From: Undibacterium pigrum
GTDB taxonomy: Bacteria; Pseudomonadota; Gammaproteobacteria; Burkholderiales; Burkholderiaceae_D
Length of the DNA: 64,000 nucleotides
Direction: 5' to 3'
Assembly (NCBI RefSeq): GCF_003201815.1
Contig: NZ_QJKB01000001.1
Location: forward strand, 248,001-312,000
Shown: positions 25,808 through 34,974 of the stretch, piece by piece
How positions within the stretch are numbered: position 1 is the stretch's first letter
Layout: each line of letters begins with the position of its first letter
Notes under the pieces: model-generated
What the model saw: only the letters and a program-made list of their open reading frames with translations
Told to the model about the DNA's origin: nothing
The model's database searches: none
Position numbers and translations under genes: made by a program

Positions 25808-26458
25808 TCAGATTAATCCCAGCGTCGCTTTGACGGCAGCTTCTATGCCTGTCGCTGCTTCAGCAATATTTTCCGCCAGCATATAGGCGGGGGTGCTGAC
25901 AACTTTCCTCTCTTTGTCGACGACAAATTCTTTGACCGGGCAATTGAAGTGCTGACCACCCATGGCTGTGACAGCAGCGGCCGTGCCTTCATCATTGCCT
26001 ATGGTGACAGCAATGCCCTTACCATACACCAGTGGCAGTATGGCAGGCGCTATGCAGATATAGCACGCTGGTTTGCCAGCGTCGGCGATAGCTTTGGCGA
26101 ATCGCAAGACATCAGGCTGTATCTGGCAGTCAGCCCCTTTGCTGGCAAAATCAGACAGGTTTTTTGCCGCACCAAAACCGCCAGGGAAAAATACGGCGGC
26201 ATAGTCGTCGGCATTGGCCAGCGCGATATCCTTGATTTTGCCGCGGGCGATGCGGGCGGATTCCACTAACACATTGCGGCTTTCACCTTCAGCGACCAGG
26301 CCAGTAAGGTGATTGACAACATGTGCTTGCGGGATATCGGGTGCCAGGAATTCTGGTTCTGCACCGGCTCTGACGAGAGCCAGCATGGTCAGGACACTCT
26401 CGTGAATTTCAGCGCCATCGAAGACGCCACAACCGGAAAGAACGACGGCTACTTTCAT
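25808..26458 (-). CDS. elbB: Isoprenoid biosynthesis glyoxalase ElbB (DJ-1/PfpI fold)
   Basis: A 216-residue protein with the ElbB pattern: KVAVVLSGCGVFDGAEIHES at the start, DYAAVFFPGGFGAAKNLSDF near 84, and the nucleophile region KPACYICIAPAILPLVYG near 130, where a cysteine precedes IAP. ElbB shows glyoxalase III-like activity and has been linked to isoprenoid production in E. coli. Length matches E. coli ElbB (217). Its start is at 26458, on the minus strand, with a 222-base divergent gap to the DUF1289 gene. Confidence 0.9.
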   Translation of the reverse strand: MKVAVVLSGCGVFDGAEIHESVLTMLALVRAGAEPEFLAPDIPQAHVVNHLTGLVAEGESRNVLVESARIARGKIKDIALANADDYAAVFFPGGFGAAKNLSDFASKGADCQIQPDVLRFAKAIADAGKPACYICIAPAILPLVYGKGIAVTIGNDEGTAAAVTAMGGQHFNCPVKEFVVDKERKVVSTPAYMLAENIAEAATGIEAAVKATLGLI

Positions 26459-26680
26459 GATGTACCTTTATATTTGTTGGAGAAGGACAGAAAGTAGCTA
26501 ATTTTCCCGCTGAAGCCTGTAGGCTGTCAACAAAGTCCGCCAGTTTCTGGAAAAATAGAGTCCCGCTACCAGCGCACTAAGCAAAAAAACATTTATTATT
26601 AGCCAGAAAAAGGCGAACGCTCGTTTTATTATTCCGGGCTTTGCTCATTCAGGCGCATTCCTGAAAGCCAGAGTAAGACT

Positions 26681-26881
26681 ATGTCAGTAATTAAGACGGA
26701 AGGTAAAGAACGTCCCGATACCCCTTGTGTTGCCGTTTGCTCAACGACATTTGATGATGTTTGTCGTGGTTGTGGTCGTACAGTGGCTGAGGTGGCGGAA
26801 TGGGTGTTTATGACTGACGAACAGAAAGATGTCGTCTGGACCAGGATATTGGCTGAGGGGTATCCCAGACGTAATACCTGA
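26681..26881 (+). CDS. DUF1289 domain-containing small cysteine protein
   Basis: A 66-residue protein with the DUF1289 core TPCVAVCSTTFDDVCRGCGR followed by TVAEVAEWVFMTDEQKDVVW. Its four cysteines (CxxxC then CxxC) suggest metal or Fe-S binding. Function unknown for the family. The preceding 222 bases (26459-26680) contain no other gene that I can support. Confidence 0.8.
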   Translation: MSVIKTEGKERPDTPCVAVCSTTFDDVCRGCGRTVAEVAEWVFMTDEQKDVVWTRILAEGYPRRNT

Positions 26882-26894
26882 TCAGGTACCTGAT
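26876..26894. repeat. Overlapping palindromes ACCTGATCAGGT / ATCAGGTACCTGAT
   Basis: ACCTGATCAGGT (26876-26887) and ATCAGGTACCTGAT (26881-26894) are perfect palindromes that share TCAGGT, giving three alternating ACCTGA half-sites. They cover the DUF1289 stop codon and the start of the 68-base gap before the molybdenum enzyme gene. Could be an operator for that gene. Confidence 0.4.
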
Positions 26895-26949
26895 GTACTA
26901 CATAAGCACGCGATATAAAAAAGAGCGGCAAAAATAACGGAGACAGTGC

Positions 26950-29208
26950 ATGTCAGAGCAAAAAAAATCAGGACGCCGCCGCTTCATCCTGGGTGGATTG
27001 GGGTTGACGGGCGCATTACTGGTAGGCTGGGGTGTCATGCCGCCACGCCAGCGCCTGAACACCAGTACGCCCTTGCCCGTGTCAAATGGCGAAGTCGCCA
27101 TGAATGGCTGGATCAAGATTGCGCAAGATGGCACAGTCAGTGTCGCCATGCACAGGAGCGAGATGGGGCAGGGCATACACACTGCCTTGCAAATGCTGGT
27201 GGCTGAAGAGCTGGACGTGCCCATGAGCATGGTCAAACCCATGTATGTGCCCGCAGATAAAATTTACGGCAGCATGGCGGCACTGGCCGACGGCTTGCCA
27301 TTTCATCCCGACGACCATGGCAGCGTGAAACGCGTTGCGCAATGGGTGACGCTCAAATTTGCCCGTGAACTGGGTTTGCAAATGACGGGCGGCTCATCCA
27401 GCGTCAAAGATGCCTGGCAACCCATGCGTGAAGCAGGTGCCACGGCCCGTGCCATGCTGATTGCCGCTGCAGCAAAAAAATGGAGTGTGGCTGCGACAGA
27501 ATGTACAACCAAAGATGGCATAGTCAGCCATTCATCCGGCAAGCATGCCAGCTACGCTGAGCTGGCTGCCGATGCTGTCAACAGCAAACCTGGCGAGATA
27601 CAGCTCAAGCGTCCGCAAGATTTTAAAATCATAGGCCAGCCGCAGCCACGTACTGATGCAGCACCTAAAGGCGATGGCAGCGCCCAGTTTGGTATTGATG
27701 CGCGACCAGAAGGCATGGTCTATGCCGCCATCAAACAAAGCCCGACCATAGGTGGTCACATCAAGTCTTTCGATGCTGCAGCAGTCAAGTCCATGCCGGG
27801 TGTTATGCAGGTCATGGATTTTTCCATGGAGGGAGCGGTGGCCGGTGTTGCCGTGGTCGCTCAGTCATATTGGCAAGCCAAGCAGGCACTGGATAAACTG
27901 CCCATCACTTGGGATGCGGGTGAGTATGCGCAACTCTCTACAGAAAATATATTCAAGGACTTTGCCAGCAAGCTCGATAGTGAATCTGGTTTTGCCTATC
28001 ACAAGGCAGGGGATGTCGAAGAAACCTTGGCTGGCAAGGGCGTAGCAAAAACCGTAGAGGCAGAATATCGTGCGCCGTTTCTGGCGCATGCTGCGATGGA
28101 GCCTATTAATTGCACGGCGCAACTCAAGGATGGCAAGCTGCAAATCTGGGTGTCAACACAAGTACCTGGTGTTGCCGCAGATGTTGCTGCCAAAGTTGCC
28201 AAGCTTAAATCTGAGGACGTTACTCTGCACATGGCCCATCTGGGCGGTGGTTTTGGCCGCAGGCTGGAAGTGGACATGGTCGCACAAGCGGCGCGTATCG
28301 CCCTGGAAACCAGGGGTGCACCTGTCAAGATTATCTGGAGTCGTGAGGAAGATACGACGCATGATATGTACAGGCCAGCTGCACTTGCGCGTTTCAAGGC
28401 AGGGCTGGATAGTGCGGGCAAATTACTGGCTTACGATAACAAGTCAGTCTCAGGTTCGATTACGCATCAGGTCTTGAAGCGCACATTTGGTTTGATGGGG
28501 GCTGGTCCGGACAAGACTACGGCAGAAGGTGAATTTGACATGCCTTACGAAATCCCGCACCAGCGCATCCGACATGTCATTGTGCCCAGTCCGGTGGCGC
28601 TGGGTTTCTGGCGCTCAGTGGGGCACTCACACAATGCCTTTTTCAAAGAGAGTTTTATCGATGAAATTGCCCATGCAGCGAATCAGGATAGTTTGACATT
28701 CCGCCGTGCTTTGCTGAAGGAGCATCCACGTCATCTGGCGGTGCTGGATGCGGTAGTGCAAAAAGCTGGCAAGCCAGCAGAAGGCAGGGCGCATGGTCTG
28801 GCGCTGCATGAATCCTTCGGCAGTATTGTCGCCCAGATCGCTGAGGTCTCAGTACAGGACGGCCAAATCCGGGTACACAAGGTAACTTGTGCGGTGGATT
28901 GCGGTATTGCAGTCAATCCCAATATCATTGCCCAGCAGATGGAATCAGCCGTAGTATTTGGCCTGAGCGCAGCCTTGTATGGCGAGATCACCATCAAGGA
29001 TGGCAAGGTCATGCAGAGCAATTTCAATGACTACCAGGTATTGCGCATCAATGAAGCGCCTGAAGTGGATACCATCATCATCAAGAGCGCAGAACCACCT
29101 CAGGGGATAGGCGAACCAGGTGTGCCACCGATTGCGCCAGCCGTCGCCAATGCCATATTTGCCTTGACTGGCAAGCGTTTGCGCAGTTTGCCCTTGAAAT
29201 TGAGTTGA
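26950..29208 (+). CDS. Molybdopterin-binding large subunit of a xanthine dehydrogenase-family hydroxylase (IorB-like), Tat-exported
   Basis: A 752-residue protein with a twin-arginine signal (SGRRRFILGGLGLTGALLVG) and the IorB-type domain order. The Moco region HLGGGFGRRLEVDMVAQAAR is near residue 430, VALGFWRSVGHSHNAFFKES near 545, and the catalytic glutamate in GIGEPGVPPIAPAVANAIF near 720. Such subunits hydroxylate N-heterocycles or oxidise aldehydes with a [2Fe-2S] partner. No small subunit, cytochrome or XdhC-type maturation gene is nearby, so the partner must be elsewhere or absent. The substrate is unknown. Overlapping palindromes upstream may control it. Confidence 0.85.
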   Translation: MSEQKKSGRRRFILGGLGLTGALLVGWGVMPPRQRLNTSTPLPVSNGEVAMNGWIKIAQDGTVSVAMHRSEMGQGIHTALQMLVAEELDVPMSMVKPMYVPADKIYGSMAALADGLPFHPDDHGSVKRVAQWVTLKFARELGLQMTGGSSSVKDAWQPMREAGATARAMLIAAAAKKWSVAATECTTKDGIVSHSSGKHASYAELAADAVNSKPGEIQLKRPQDFKIIGQPQPRTDAAPKGDGSAQFGIDARPEGMVYAAIKQSPTIGGHIKSFDAAAVKSMPGVMQVMDFSMEGAVAGVAVVAQSYWQAKQALDKLPITWDAGEYAQLSTENIFKDFASKLDSESGFAYHKAGDVEETLAGKGVAKTVEAEYRAPFLAHAAMEPINCTAQLKDGKLQIWVSTQVPGVAADVAAKVAKLKSEDVTLHMAHLGGGFGRRLEVDMVAQAARIALETRGAPVKIIWSREEDTTHDMYRPAALARFKAGLDSAGKLLAYDNKSVSGSITHQVLKRTFGLMGAGPDKTTAEGEFDMPYEIPHQRIRHVIVPSPVALGFWRSVGHSHNAFFKESFIDEIAHAANQDSLTFRRALLKEHPRHLAVLDAVVQKAGKPAEGRAHGLALHESFGSIVAQIAEVSVQDGQIRVHKVTCAVDCGIAVNPNIIAQQMESAVVFGLSAALYGEITIKDGKVMQSNFNDYQVLRINEAPEVDTIIIKSAEPPQGIGEPGVPPIAPAVANAIFALTGKRLRSLPLKLS

Positions 29209-29257
29209 AATATACTGGTGGTAGTATGTCGGGCTGCAGGACAGAATTCATACATAT

Positions 29258-29302
29258 AAAATGCTTTTTTGTGTAAATATATTGTCTTGTTAGCATTTTT
29301 TG
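29258..29302 (+). terminator. Weak terminator-like hairpin after the Mo-hydroxylase gene
   Basis: AAAATGCT (29258-29265) and AGCATTTT (29292-29299) pair, and the right arm continues into T's. The stem is AT-rich and the loop is 26 bases, so it is a poor terminator. The rest of the 222-base gap before gspG (29209-29430) is AT-rich and shows no other gene; it should hold the T2SS promoter. Confidence 0.3.
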
Positions 29303-29430
29303 TTACTATTCGATACAGAATGCAGCCCCAGTGGCATTTGCAGGATTTATACTGCGTCAGCCTCATATATTTGATAGTCGTGTGTGGCGTATTGTTTGTT
29401 TATCCAGTTTTTATTTTTTAGAATTTTGCC

Positions 29431-29892
29431 ATGTCCAATTTTTCAGTTCCTGTATCTGCAGGCAAGGCTCGTCAGTCTGAGCGCGGCTTTACTTTGATCG
29501 AGATCATGGTGGTTGTGACCATCATTGCCATTCTTGGTGCGTTTATGGTCCCCAAGCTTACGGGTTTTACCCATGAGGCCAGAGTGACAGCCGCCAAACA
29601 GGATATTTCTACTATCATGGGCGCGCTGAAGATGTACAAGCTGCACAATCAGCGTTACCCGACCACAGAGCAGGGTTTGCAAGCCCTGATAGAAAAACCT
29701 ACATCCGGCCCTGCTGCAAATGCCTGGATCACTGGCGGCTATATAGAAAAACTGCGCAATGACCCCTGGGGCAAGCCTTATCAATACCTGTCGCCAGGTA
29801 TACGGGGTGATATTGATGTGTTTTCGCTGGGTGCTGACGGGCAGCCGGGTGGTAGTGGTGAAGATGCCGATATTGGCTCCTGGGATTTATAA
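29431..29892 (+). CDS. gspG: Type II secretion major pseudopilin GspG
   Basis: A 153-residue prepilin-like protein. A 19-residue leader ends at the prepilin peptidase site RG/FTLIEIMVVVTIIAILG, with Glu at +5. It is followed by ALKMYKLHNQRYPTTEQGLQ and the C-terminal calcium-site region DVFSLGADGQPGGSGEDADI. GspG polymers form the pseudopilus. It opens the twelve-gene T2SS operon. The leader is longer than usual. No prepilin peptidase gene is present, so processing depends on one encoded elsewhere. Confidence 0.95.
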   Translation: MSNFSVPVSAGKARQSERGFTLIEIMVVVTIIAILGAFMVPKLTGFTHEARVTAAKQDISTIMGALKMYKLHNQRYPTTEQGLQALIEKPTSGPAANAWITGGYIEKLRNDPWGKPYQYLSPGIRGDIDVFSLGADGQPGGSGEDADIGSWDL

Positions 29893-29901
29893 GAAGCACA
29901 A

Positions 29902-30366
29902 ATGAAGATCATGCGTGGACAGCGGGGTTTTACTCTGCTGGAGTTGCTGGTGGTGCTGGCTATTTTTGGCCTCATACTCGGGGCGGTCAGTATCAATGCC
30001 ATGCCGGGTGAGCAACAGCGCCTGGAAAATGACGCCAGAAGAATCTCCTTGCTGCTGCAACTGGCACGCGATGAAGCTATAGTGCGAAACCTGCCCGTGG
30101 CTTTTGAAGTCGATCAAAATGGCTACCGCTTCCTGGTCAGGGAAGACAGGGTCTGGTCTCTCATCAAGGATGACATGTTGCGCGAGAGGAGCTTCCAGAG
30201 CGCACCTGTGCAGTTATCCATGCAACCACAAACCGCTGATACTACTACCATACGCATACTGTTTGGGCGCGAACCCGTAGACAAGCCTTTTGTATTAACC
30301 ATCAAGTCCGCAGACAAGCAGGTCAGTGTCAGGGCGGATGGCATAGGTCATTTTTTTGTAGAATAA
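29902..30366 (+). CDS. gspH: Type II secretion minor pseudopilin GspH
   Basis: A 154-residue minor pseudopilin. The short leader MKIMRGQRG is cut before FTLLELLVVLAIFGLILGAV, with Glu at +5. The soluble part includes RRISLLLQLARDEAIVRNLP and a beta-rich C-terminus (VRADGIGHFFVE). It starts nine bases after gspG and one base precedes gspI. Confidence 0.9.
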   Translation: MKIMRGQRGFTLLELLVVLAIFGLILGAVSINAMPGEQQRLENDARRISLLLQLARDEAIVRNLPVAFEVDQNGYRFLVREDRVWSLIKDDMLRERSFQSAPVQLSMQPQTADTTTIRILFGREPVDKPFVLTIKSADKQVSVRADGIGHFFVE

Positions 30367-30367
30367 G

Positions 30368-30745
30368 ATGCGACATCTACGCTCACAATCCGGGTTTACA
30401 TTGCTGGAAGTGCTGGTGGCCCTGGTCATCGTTGGCACTGCCCTGGGTGCCAGCCTGCGCGCTGTTGGCAGCCTGACGCAAAACAGCAGTAGCCTGCGGG
30501 CGTCCATGATGGCGACCTGGTCTGCCGAAAACCGCCTGGCACAAATCCGTCTGGCACATGAATGGCCTGCTTTTGGTGAACGTACATTTGCCTGCCCGCA
30601 GGGCGACTTGCATCTGATGTGTGAAGAGCATGTTATTGCTACTCCAAATCCCTCTTTCCGCAGAGTCGAAGTTTTTGTCTATGAAGCAGATAGCCCTGAG
30701 CGTCGCATCATCAAGCTGACCCAGGTGGTGCCGAATGCGCTCTAA
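30368..30745 (+). CDS. gspI: Type II secretion minor pseudopilin GspI
   Basis: A 125-residue protein: leader MRHLRSQSG, then FTLLEVLVALVIVGTALGAS with Glu at +5, and the GspI-type WSAENRLAQIRLAHEWPAFG. GspI nucleates the tip complex with GspJ and GspK. Its 3' end overlaps gspJ by 11 bases. Confidence 0.9.
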   Translation: MRHLRSQSGFTLLEVLVALVIVGTALGASLRAVGSLTQNSSSLRASMMATWSAENRLAQIRLAHEWPAFGERTFACPQGDLHLMCEEHVIATPNPSFRRVEVFVYEADSPERRIIKLTQVVPNAL

Positions 30746-31418
30746 GTTGACGGCTGGCAGCAAAAAGCATACAAGCAGGCTTTCTGCTGCTGGCTTTACC
30801 CTCATAGAATTGCTGGTCGCCATCAGTATTCTGGCGATCATTGCCGTATTGGGCTGGCGTGGCCTGGACAGTATCGTGCGTGCCCGTGTGTTGCTGACGG
30901 CTGAAATGGAACAAACGCGCGGCATGCAACTGGCCTTTGCGCAGTTGGAAAATGATTGTGCACATTTGGTTGATGCCAGCAATTTCACCGGTCGTGAAGT
31001 ATTGAGCGCGGTTGGCCCCAGGCTGGTCATGGTACGCAATGTGTTTGAAGAAAATCAGCCTACCCGTCTGCAGGTGGTCGTATATAGGGTACGTGATGGT
31101 GTACTCAACCGCCGTGAAATGCTGCCTACCCGTGAACTTGCTGTGCTGGATCAGGATTGGCAAAGTGCACTGGCTGATGCCGAGGTCAGCCCGTCTATCG
31201 CTCTGCAAAGCCAGGTAACGGGTTTTGAAATGCGTACCTGGAAAGAAGGTGAGAACGGCTGGCGCAATGGGGGTACTGAACTGGCTGGTGTAGAAAAGCC
31301 TGCTCCTGCACCTGGTATACCGTTTAAATCAGGCAAGCTGACAGGACTGGAAATCTCCATACAAATTAGTGGACGTGAATTGCCGGCGACTAAAGTGTTT
31401 TTGCTGGGTGCGGTATGA
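30735..31418 (+). CDS. gspJ: Type II secretion minor pseudopilin GspJ
   Basis: A 227-residue minor pseudopilin with a leader of about 20 residues ending RLSAAG before FTLIELLVAISILAIIAVLG. Typical GspJ sequence follows (WRGLDSIVRARVLLTAEMEQ, then a larger beta domain). The start lies inside gspI and the stop overlaps gspK (ATGA), so translation is coupled through the minor-pseudopilin block. Confidence 0.9.
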   Translation: MRSKLTAGSKKHTSRLSAAGFTLIELLVAISILAIIAVLGWRGLDSIVRARVLLTAEMEQTRGMQLAFAQLENDCAHLVDASNFTGREVLSAVGPRLVMVRNVFEENQPTRLQVVVYRVRDGVLNRREMLPTRELAVLDQDWQSALADAEVSPSIALQSQVTGFEMRTWKEGENGWRNGGTELAGVEKPAPAPGIPFKSGKLTGLEISIQISGRELPATKVFLLGAV

Positions 31419-32425
31419 GGAAGAAAAATTCTCTTCACCGCCAACGGGGCGTCGCTGTTATTACTGCCTTGTTGTTGACTACTTTGGCCATCACTATCGT
31501 TGCCAGCCTGTTCTGGCAACAGCAAGTGCAAGTCAGGTCGATAGAAAATCAGCGCATGCAGTTGCAAAAAAAATGGATTTTGCGCGGTGCCATCGATTGG
31601 GCACGATTGATCTTGCGGGAAGATGCCAAGCAATCAGTGGCCATTGATCATCTTGGAGAACCATGGGCTGTGAAACTGGCGGATACCAGGCTGGACCAAT
31701 ATGTAGAAAATGCCAGAACTGAAAATGAAGATAGCGATGCCACCCTGTCTGGTCAGGTTGTTGATGCGCAAGGCATGTATAACCTCAATAATCTGGCGAC
31801 CGACGGCAATGTAGATCAGCGTGAAGTGGATGTCTTTAGCCGTCTGCTGATTAACTTGCGTTTTGATGGGCAACTGGCGCAGGCCGTGGCAGACATGGTG
31901 GCCAAAACGCAAAGCAAGCCGGTTGCAGGCCCAAGCTCTGGCTCTGCTGGTGCAGAAACGGGTGCCGGAAAAGCCCCGGATTTGTCGGTTCCTGAAGTAC
32001 AATTCCTGCGGTTTACGCAAATTGATGATTTGCTGGCAATTAATGGATTTACGCCGGATATGCTGGAGCGTTTGAAAACTTTCGTGACTGTTTTGCCGCG
32101 CAAGACAGCCATCAATATCAATACGACTTTTGCAGAAGTGCTGGCAGCAAGAATAAATGGCCTGAGTATGGGCGATGCGGCAGCCATGATCGCCAGTCGT
32201 GACCGTGCTTATTTTCGCACCGTGGGCGAATTCAAGTCACGCTTTGAGGATAAGCTGAAAACAATGACGGAAAAGGATGTTGCGGTTTCAACCAATTTCT
32301 TCATCGTCAATGGTAAAGTCAAAATGAATCGCTCGGCACTGGATGTCAGTGCACTGATAGAGCGCGCCGATAACATCGGATCGACGGCGATGACAACAAC
32401 AGTGCTTTGGGTACGGGAAAATTAA
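31415..32425 (+). CDS. gspK: Type II secretion minor pseudopilin GspK
   Basis: A 336-residue protein, the largest pseudopilin. The leader MRKKNSLHRQRG is followed by VAVITALLLTTLAITIVASL. The +5 residue is not Glu, which is the known hallmark of the tip pseudopilin GspK. The periplasmic part has the alpha domain and helix-hairpin-helix-like stretch FVTVLPRKTAININTTFAEV. It caps the pseudopilus with GspI and GspJ. gspL follows six bases later. Confidence 0.9.
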   Translation: MRKKNSLHRQRGVAVITALLLTTLAITIVASLFWQQQVQVRSIENQRMQLQKKWILRGAIDWARLILREDAKQSVAIDHLGEPWAVKLADTRLDQYVENARTENEDSDATLSGQVVDAQGMYNLNNLATDGNVDQREVDVFSRLLINLRFDGQLAQAVADMVAKTQSKPVAGPSSGSAGAETGAGKAPDLSVPEVQFLRFTQIDDLLAINGFTPDMLERLKTFVTVLPRKTAININTTFAEVLAARINGLSMGDAAAMIASRDRAYFRTVGEFKSRFEDKLKTMTEKDVAVSTNFFIVNGKVKMNRSALDVSALIERADNIGSTAMTTTVLWVREN

Positions 32426-32431
32426 ATAAAA

Positions 32432-33679
32432 ATGGCAAGCACACTGTATATCTCTTTGCCCTCCAGAGTGGCGGCACAACATTCTCCTGACTGGACGGCG
32501 CAGGCACTGGCTTTCGCCCTGATTTCAACAGAAGGCCGCCTGCAACAGCAGGGCCAGTCTACTCTACAAGAGTTGAAATCCCTGGCCCTCAGTGCAAAAC
32601 AGGTAGCTTTTATCCTGGCAGCAAGCGACACCAGTTTGCTGACGACAAAAGTACCACCCATGTCGGCGGCGAAGCTGAAGCAGGCTTTGCCCAATTTGCT
32701 GGAAGATCAATTGATTTCTGATCCAGCTGATCTGGTATTGGTCAGTGGTGATCTGGTAAATGGTGAAATTACCGTTGCGGTCACTGATAAATCCTGGCTG
32801 GAAAGCTTGGCAAAGCGGTTGAAAGACTGGCCGCTGAAAAAAATCTCGGCTTACCCGGCGCAACTGGCGCTGGCCTTTGATTTGAGCAGCCAAACCGCCT
32901 CGGCCCTGATCGATGAAAAAAATGAGGGGCTGGAGCTGAGCCTGCGCGATGGTGTCTGGCACGGACTGGGCCTGAGCCTGGAAAATTCCAGTGTTGCAGC
33001 AGCTTTGCCCATGCTGGCGCAACTCAGCAATAGTGCGAAAATCGCCGCGTATGTTCCGGCAGGTGCAGTAGAGGATTGCCAGCTCGCATTGAAAACAGAG
33101 GAACTGGAAGACAGGCTCACTGTCATGCCAGTGAGTTGGGTCAATCGTGTGGCGGGTATCGGTGCTACCACGCCTGATCTGATGACTGGTGTGGCTACAG
33201 AACACATGGCCGGTTTTGACTGGAACAAGTGGCGCTGGCCCTTGCGCCTGGCAATTGCCTTGCTGATCGTTAATGTACTGGCCCTGAACCTGGAATGGTT
33301 CAATATGAAACGCGAAGAAAAAGAACAGAAAAATGCCTTGAATCAGGTTTTCAGGAATGCCTATCCAAAAGAAACTGTCATTTCCGACCCGCTCAAGCAA
33401 ATGCAGCAAAAGGTCAATATAGCCAAGCGCGCTGCCGGTCAATTTGCGGTCAACGATTTTGCTGTCATGGCAATGCAGTTTTCACAGATATGGGACAGGG
33501 TAGGTGTGCCAGGCGGTATTGCATCCATAGAGTATAAAGACAGGTCATTGTTCGTCAGGGCGAAGCCCAATGTACAAATTCCCATGGATGCCTTGCGTTC
33601 TGCGCTGGCTGAACAATCCATGAAAATCAGCACGTCTTCGGATGGGTCTTTGCGTATTGCTACCGGAGGTAAGAACTGA
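32432..33679 (+). CDS. gspL: Type II secretion inner-membrane protein GspL
   Basis: A 415-residue bitopic protein with a large actin-like cytoplasmic domain (residues 1 to about 265), one transmembrane helix (WPLRLAIALLIVNVLALNLE, about 271-290) and a periplasmic ferredoxin-like domain. GspL recruits the GspE ATPase and pairs with GspM. The last base of its stop is shared with the gspM ATG (TGATG). Confidence 0.9.
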   Translation: MASTLYISLPSRVAAQHSPDWTAQALAFALISTEGRLQQQGQSTLQELKSLALSAKQVAFILAASDTSLLTTKVPPMSAAKLKQALPNLLEDQLISDPADLVLVSGDLVNGEITVAVTDKSWLESLAKRLKDWPLKKISAYPAQLALAFDLSSQTASALIDEKNEGLELSLRDGVWHGLGLSLENSSVAAALPMLAQLSNSAKIAAYVPAGAVEDCQLALKTEELEDRLTVMPVSWVNRVAGIGATTPDLMTGVATEHMAGFDWNKWRWPLRLAIALLIVNVLALNLEWFNMKREEKEQKNALNQVFRNAYPKETVISDPLKQMQQKVNIAKRAAGQFAVNDFAVMAMQFSQIWDRVGVPGGIASIEYKDRSLFVRAKPNVQIPMDALRSALAEQSMKISTSSDGSLRIATGGKN

Positions 33680-34179
33680 TGTTCAGCGCAATCAAAGAAC
33701 AATTTAATTTATTCTGGCAAGCACGCATAGAGCGCGAGCGCAAAATGCTGGTGATTTGCGCCTTGTTTATCGCGGCTGCCATTACCTATGGTTTTTTTCT
33801 GGCCCCAGCCTTGAGTGGCCGAAAACAATTGAGTGAGTCGCTGCCAATCTTGAATCAGCAACTGGCAGAAATTAATGAGTTGAGTAAACAGCAAACAGGC
33901 TTGACAGCCAATCTGGCTGAATTTATCGCGCCTGTGAGTCGTGAGCAAGTTGAGGCAGTGCTGGGCAGGCGTGGTATCAAGGCGCAAACTGTCGCTGTCA
34001 GTGATGATCTCGTGCGTTTGCAAATCCCTACAGCGGCTTATGCGAATTTGATGGAATGTCTGGTGGAGTTGCAAAAGGCATCGCGATTGACGGTAGAAGA
34101 AGCAAAACTGGTTGCCTTGCTGGAAAATGGCCAGGTGAGTGCGACGCTGACTTTGAGACAACAAAGAAATGCTCCCTGA
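33679..34179 (+). CDS. gspM: Type II secretion inner-membrane protein GspM
   Basis: A 166-residue protein with a short cytoplasmic start, one membrane helix (MLVICALFIAAAITYGFFLA near residues 22-41) and a periplasmic ferredoxin-like domain (VEAVLGRRGIKAQTVAVSDD). It forms the assembly platform with GspL. One-base overlap with gspL. Confidence 0.9.
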   Translation: MFSAIKEQFNLFWQARIERERKMLVICALFIAAAITYGFFLAPALSGRKQLSESLPILNQQLAEINELSKQQTGLTANLAEFIAPVSREQVEAVLGRRGIKAQTVAVSDDLVRLQIPTAAYANLMECLVELQKASRLTVEEAKLVALLENGQVSATLTLRQQRNAP

Positions 34180-34194
34180 GTCCAGGATCGAACG

Positions 34195-34974
34195 ATGTTA
34201 ATTTCAAAACGTTTGACATGGATTTTTGCAGCAATCGTGACTGTGTTTGCCACGGTGCTCATGTTTTTGCCTGCCAGTTGGCTAGGCATGCTGGTGGAAA
34301 AACAAAGCCAGGGCAGGTTGAGTCTGGGGGATGTGCAAGGTAGTTTTTGGCAGGGTTCGGCATTTATTGGTGTGGCTGCGGGCAAGACCGGCCCGGTAAC
34401 ACCCTTGTTTCCGGGACGTTTCCAGTGGCGTATCTCACCGCTGTTGATGCTGGGGCAAATCAAGGCTGAGCTGGAAAATTCTGCGGCATTGTCTGTACCA
34501 GTCAAAATTGCAGGAAATTTTAGTCAGTGGCAAGTCACTCCTTCGGTATTGCTATTGCCACCAGAGCGTCTTGAGGGGCTGGGAGCGCCATTGAACACCA
34601 TAGGGCCGACAGGCTTGCTGCATTTGTCATGGAATGAGTTACTGTTTTCTCGTAAGAATGAGCAACTTAGCATGACTGGGCATATGCAGCTGGAACTGGC
34701 GGAAATGGCTTCGCGCCTGTCGCCGATCAAGCCTCTGGGAAGTTATCAGTTGGCTTTTGATTTGCGCGGAACAGAAGCAGATATGCAGTTATTGACGATG
34801 AAGGGCCCGATGATGCTGGCGGGAAGTGGAAAAATGACGAATGGTCGTTTCCAGTTTTCAGGCAAGGCATGGGCAGAGGCAGGACAAGAAGCAAGGCTGG
34901 CAAATTTATTGAATTTGCTTGGGCAGCGTCGTAATGACGGTGAAAAAGATGTAATTGCGTTAGAGTTCAAATGA
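34195..34974 (+). CDS. gspN: Type II secretion protein GspN
   Basis: A 259-residue protein with an N-terminal membrane anchor (LTWIFAAIVTVFATVLMFLP) and a beta-rich periplasmic part beginning LSLGDVQGSFWQGSAFIGVA, the usual GspN start. GspN is present in only some T2SS and its exact role is unclear. The stop overlaps the gspD start (ATGA). Confidence 0.85.
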   Translation: MLISKRLTWIFAAIVTVFATVLMFLPASWLGMLVEKQSQGRLSLGDVQGSFWQGSAFIGVAAGKTGPVTPLFPGRFQWRISPLLMLGQIKAELENSAALSVPVKIAGNFSQWQVTPSVLLLPPERLEGLGAPLNTIGPTGLLHLSWNELLFSRKNEQLSMTGHMQLELAEMASRLSPIKPLGSYQLAFDLRGTEADMQLLTMKGPMMLAGSGKMTNGRFQFSGKAWAEAGQEARLANLLNLLGQRRNDGEKDVIALEFK

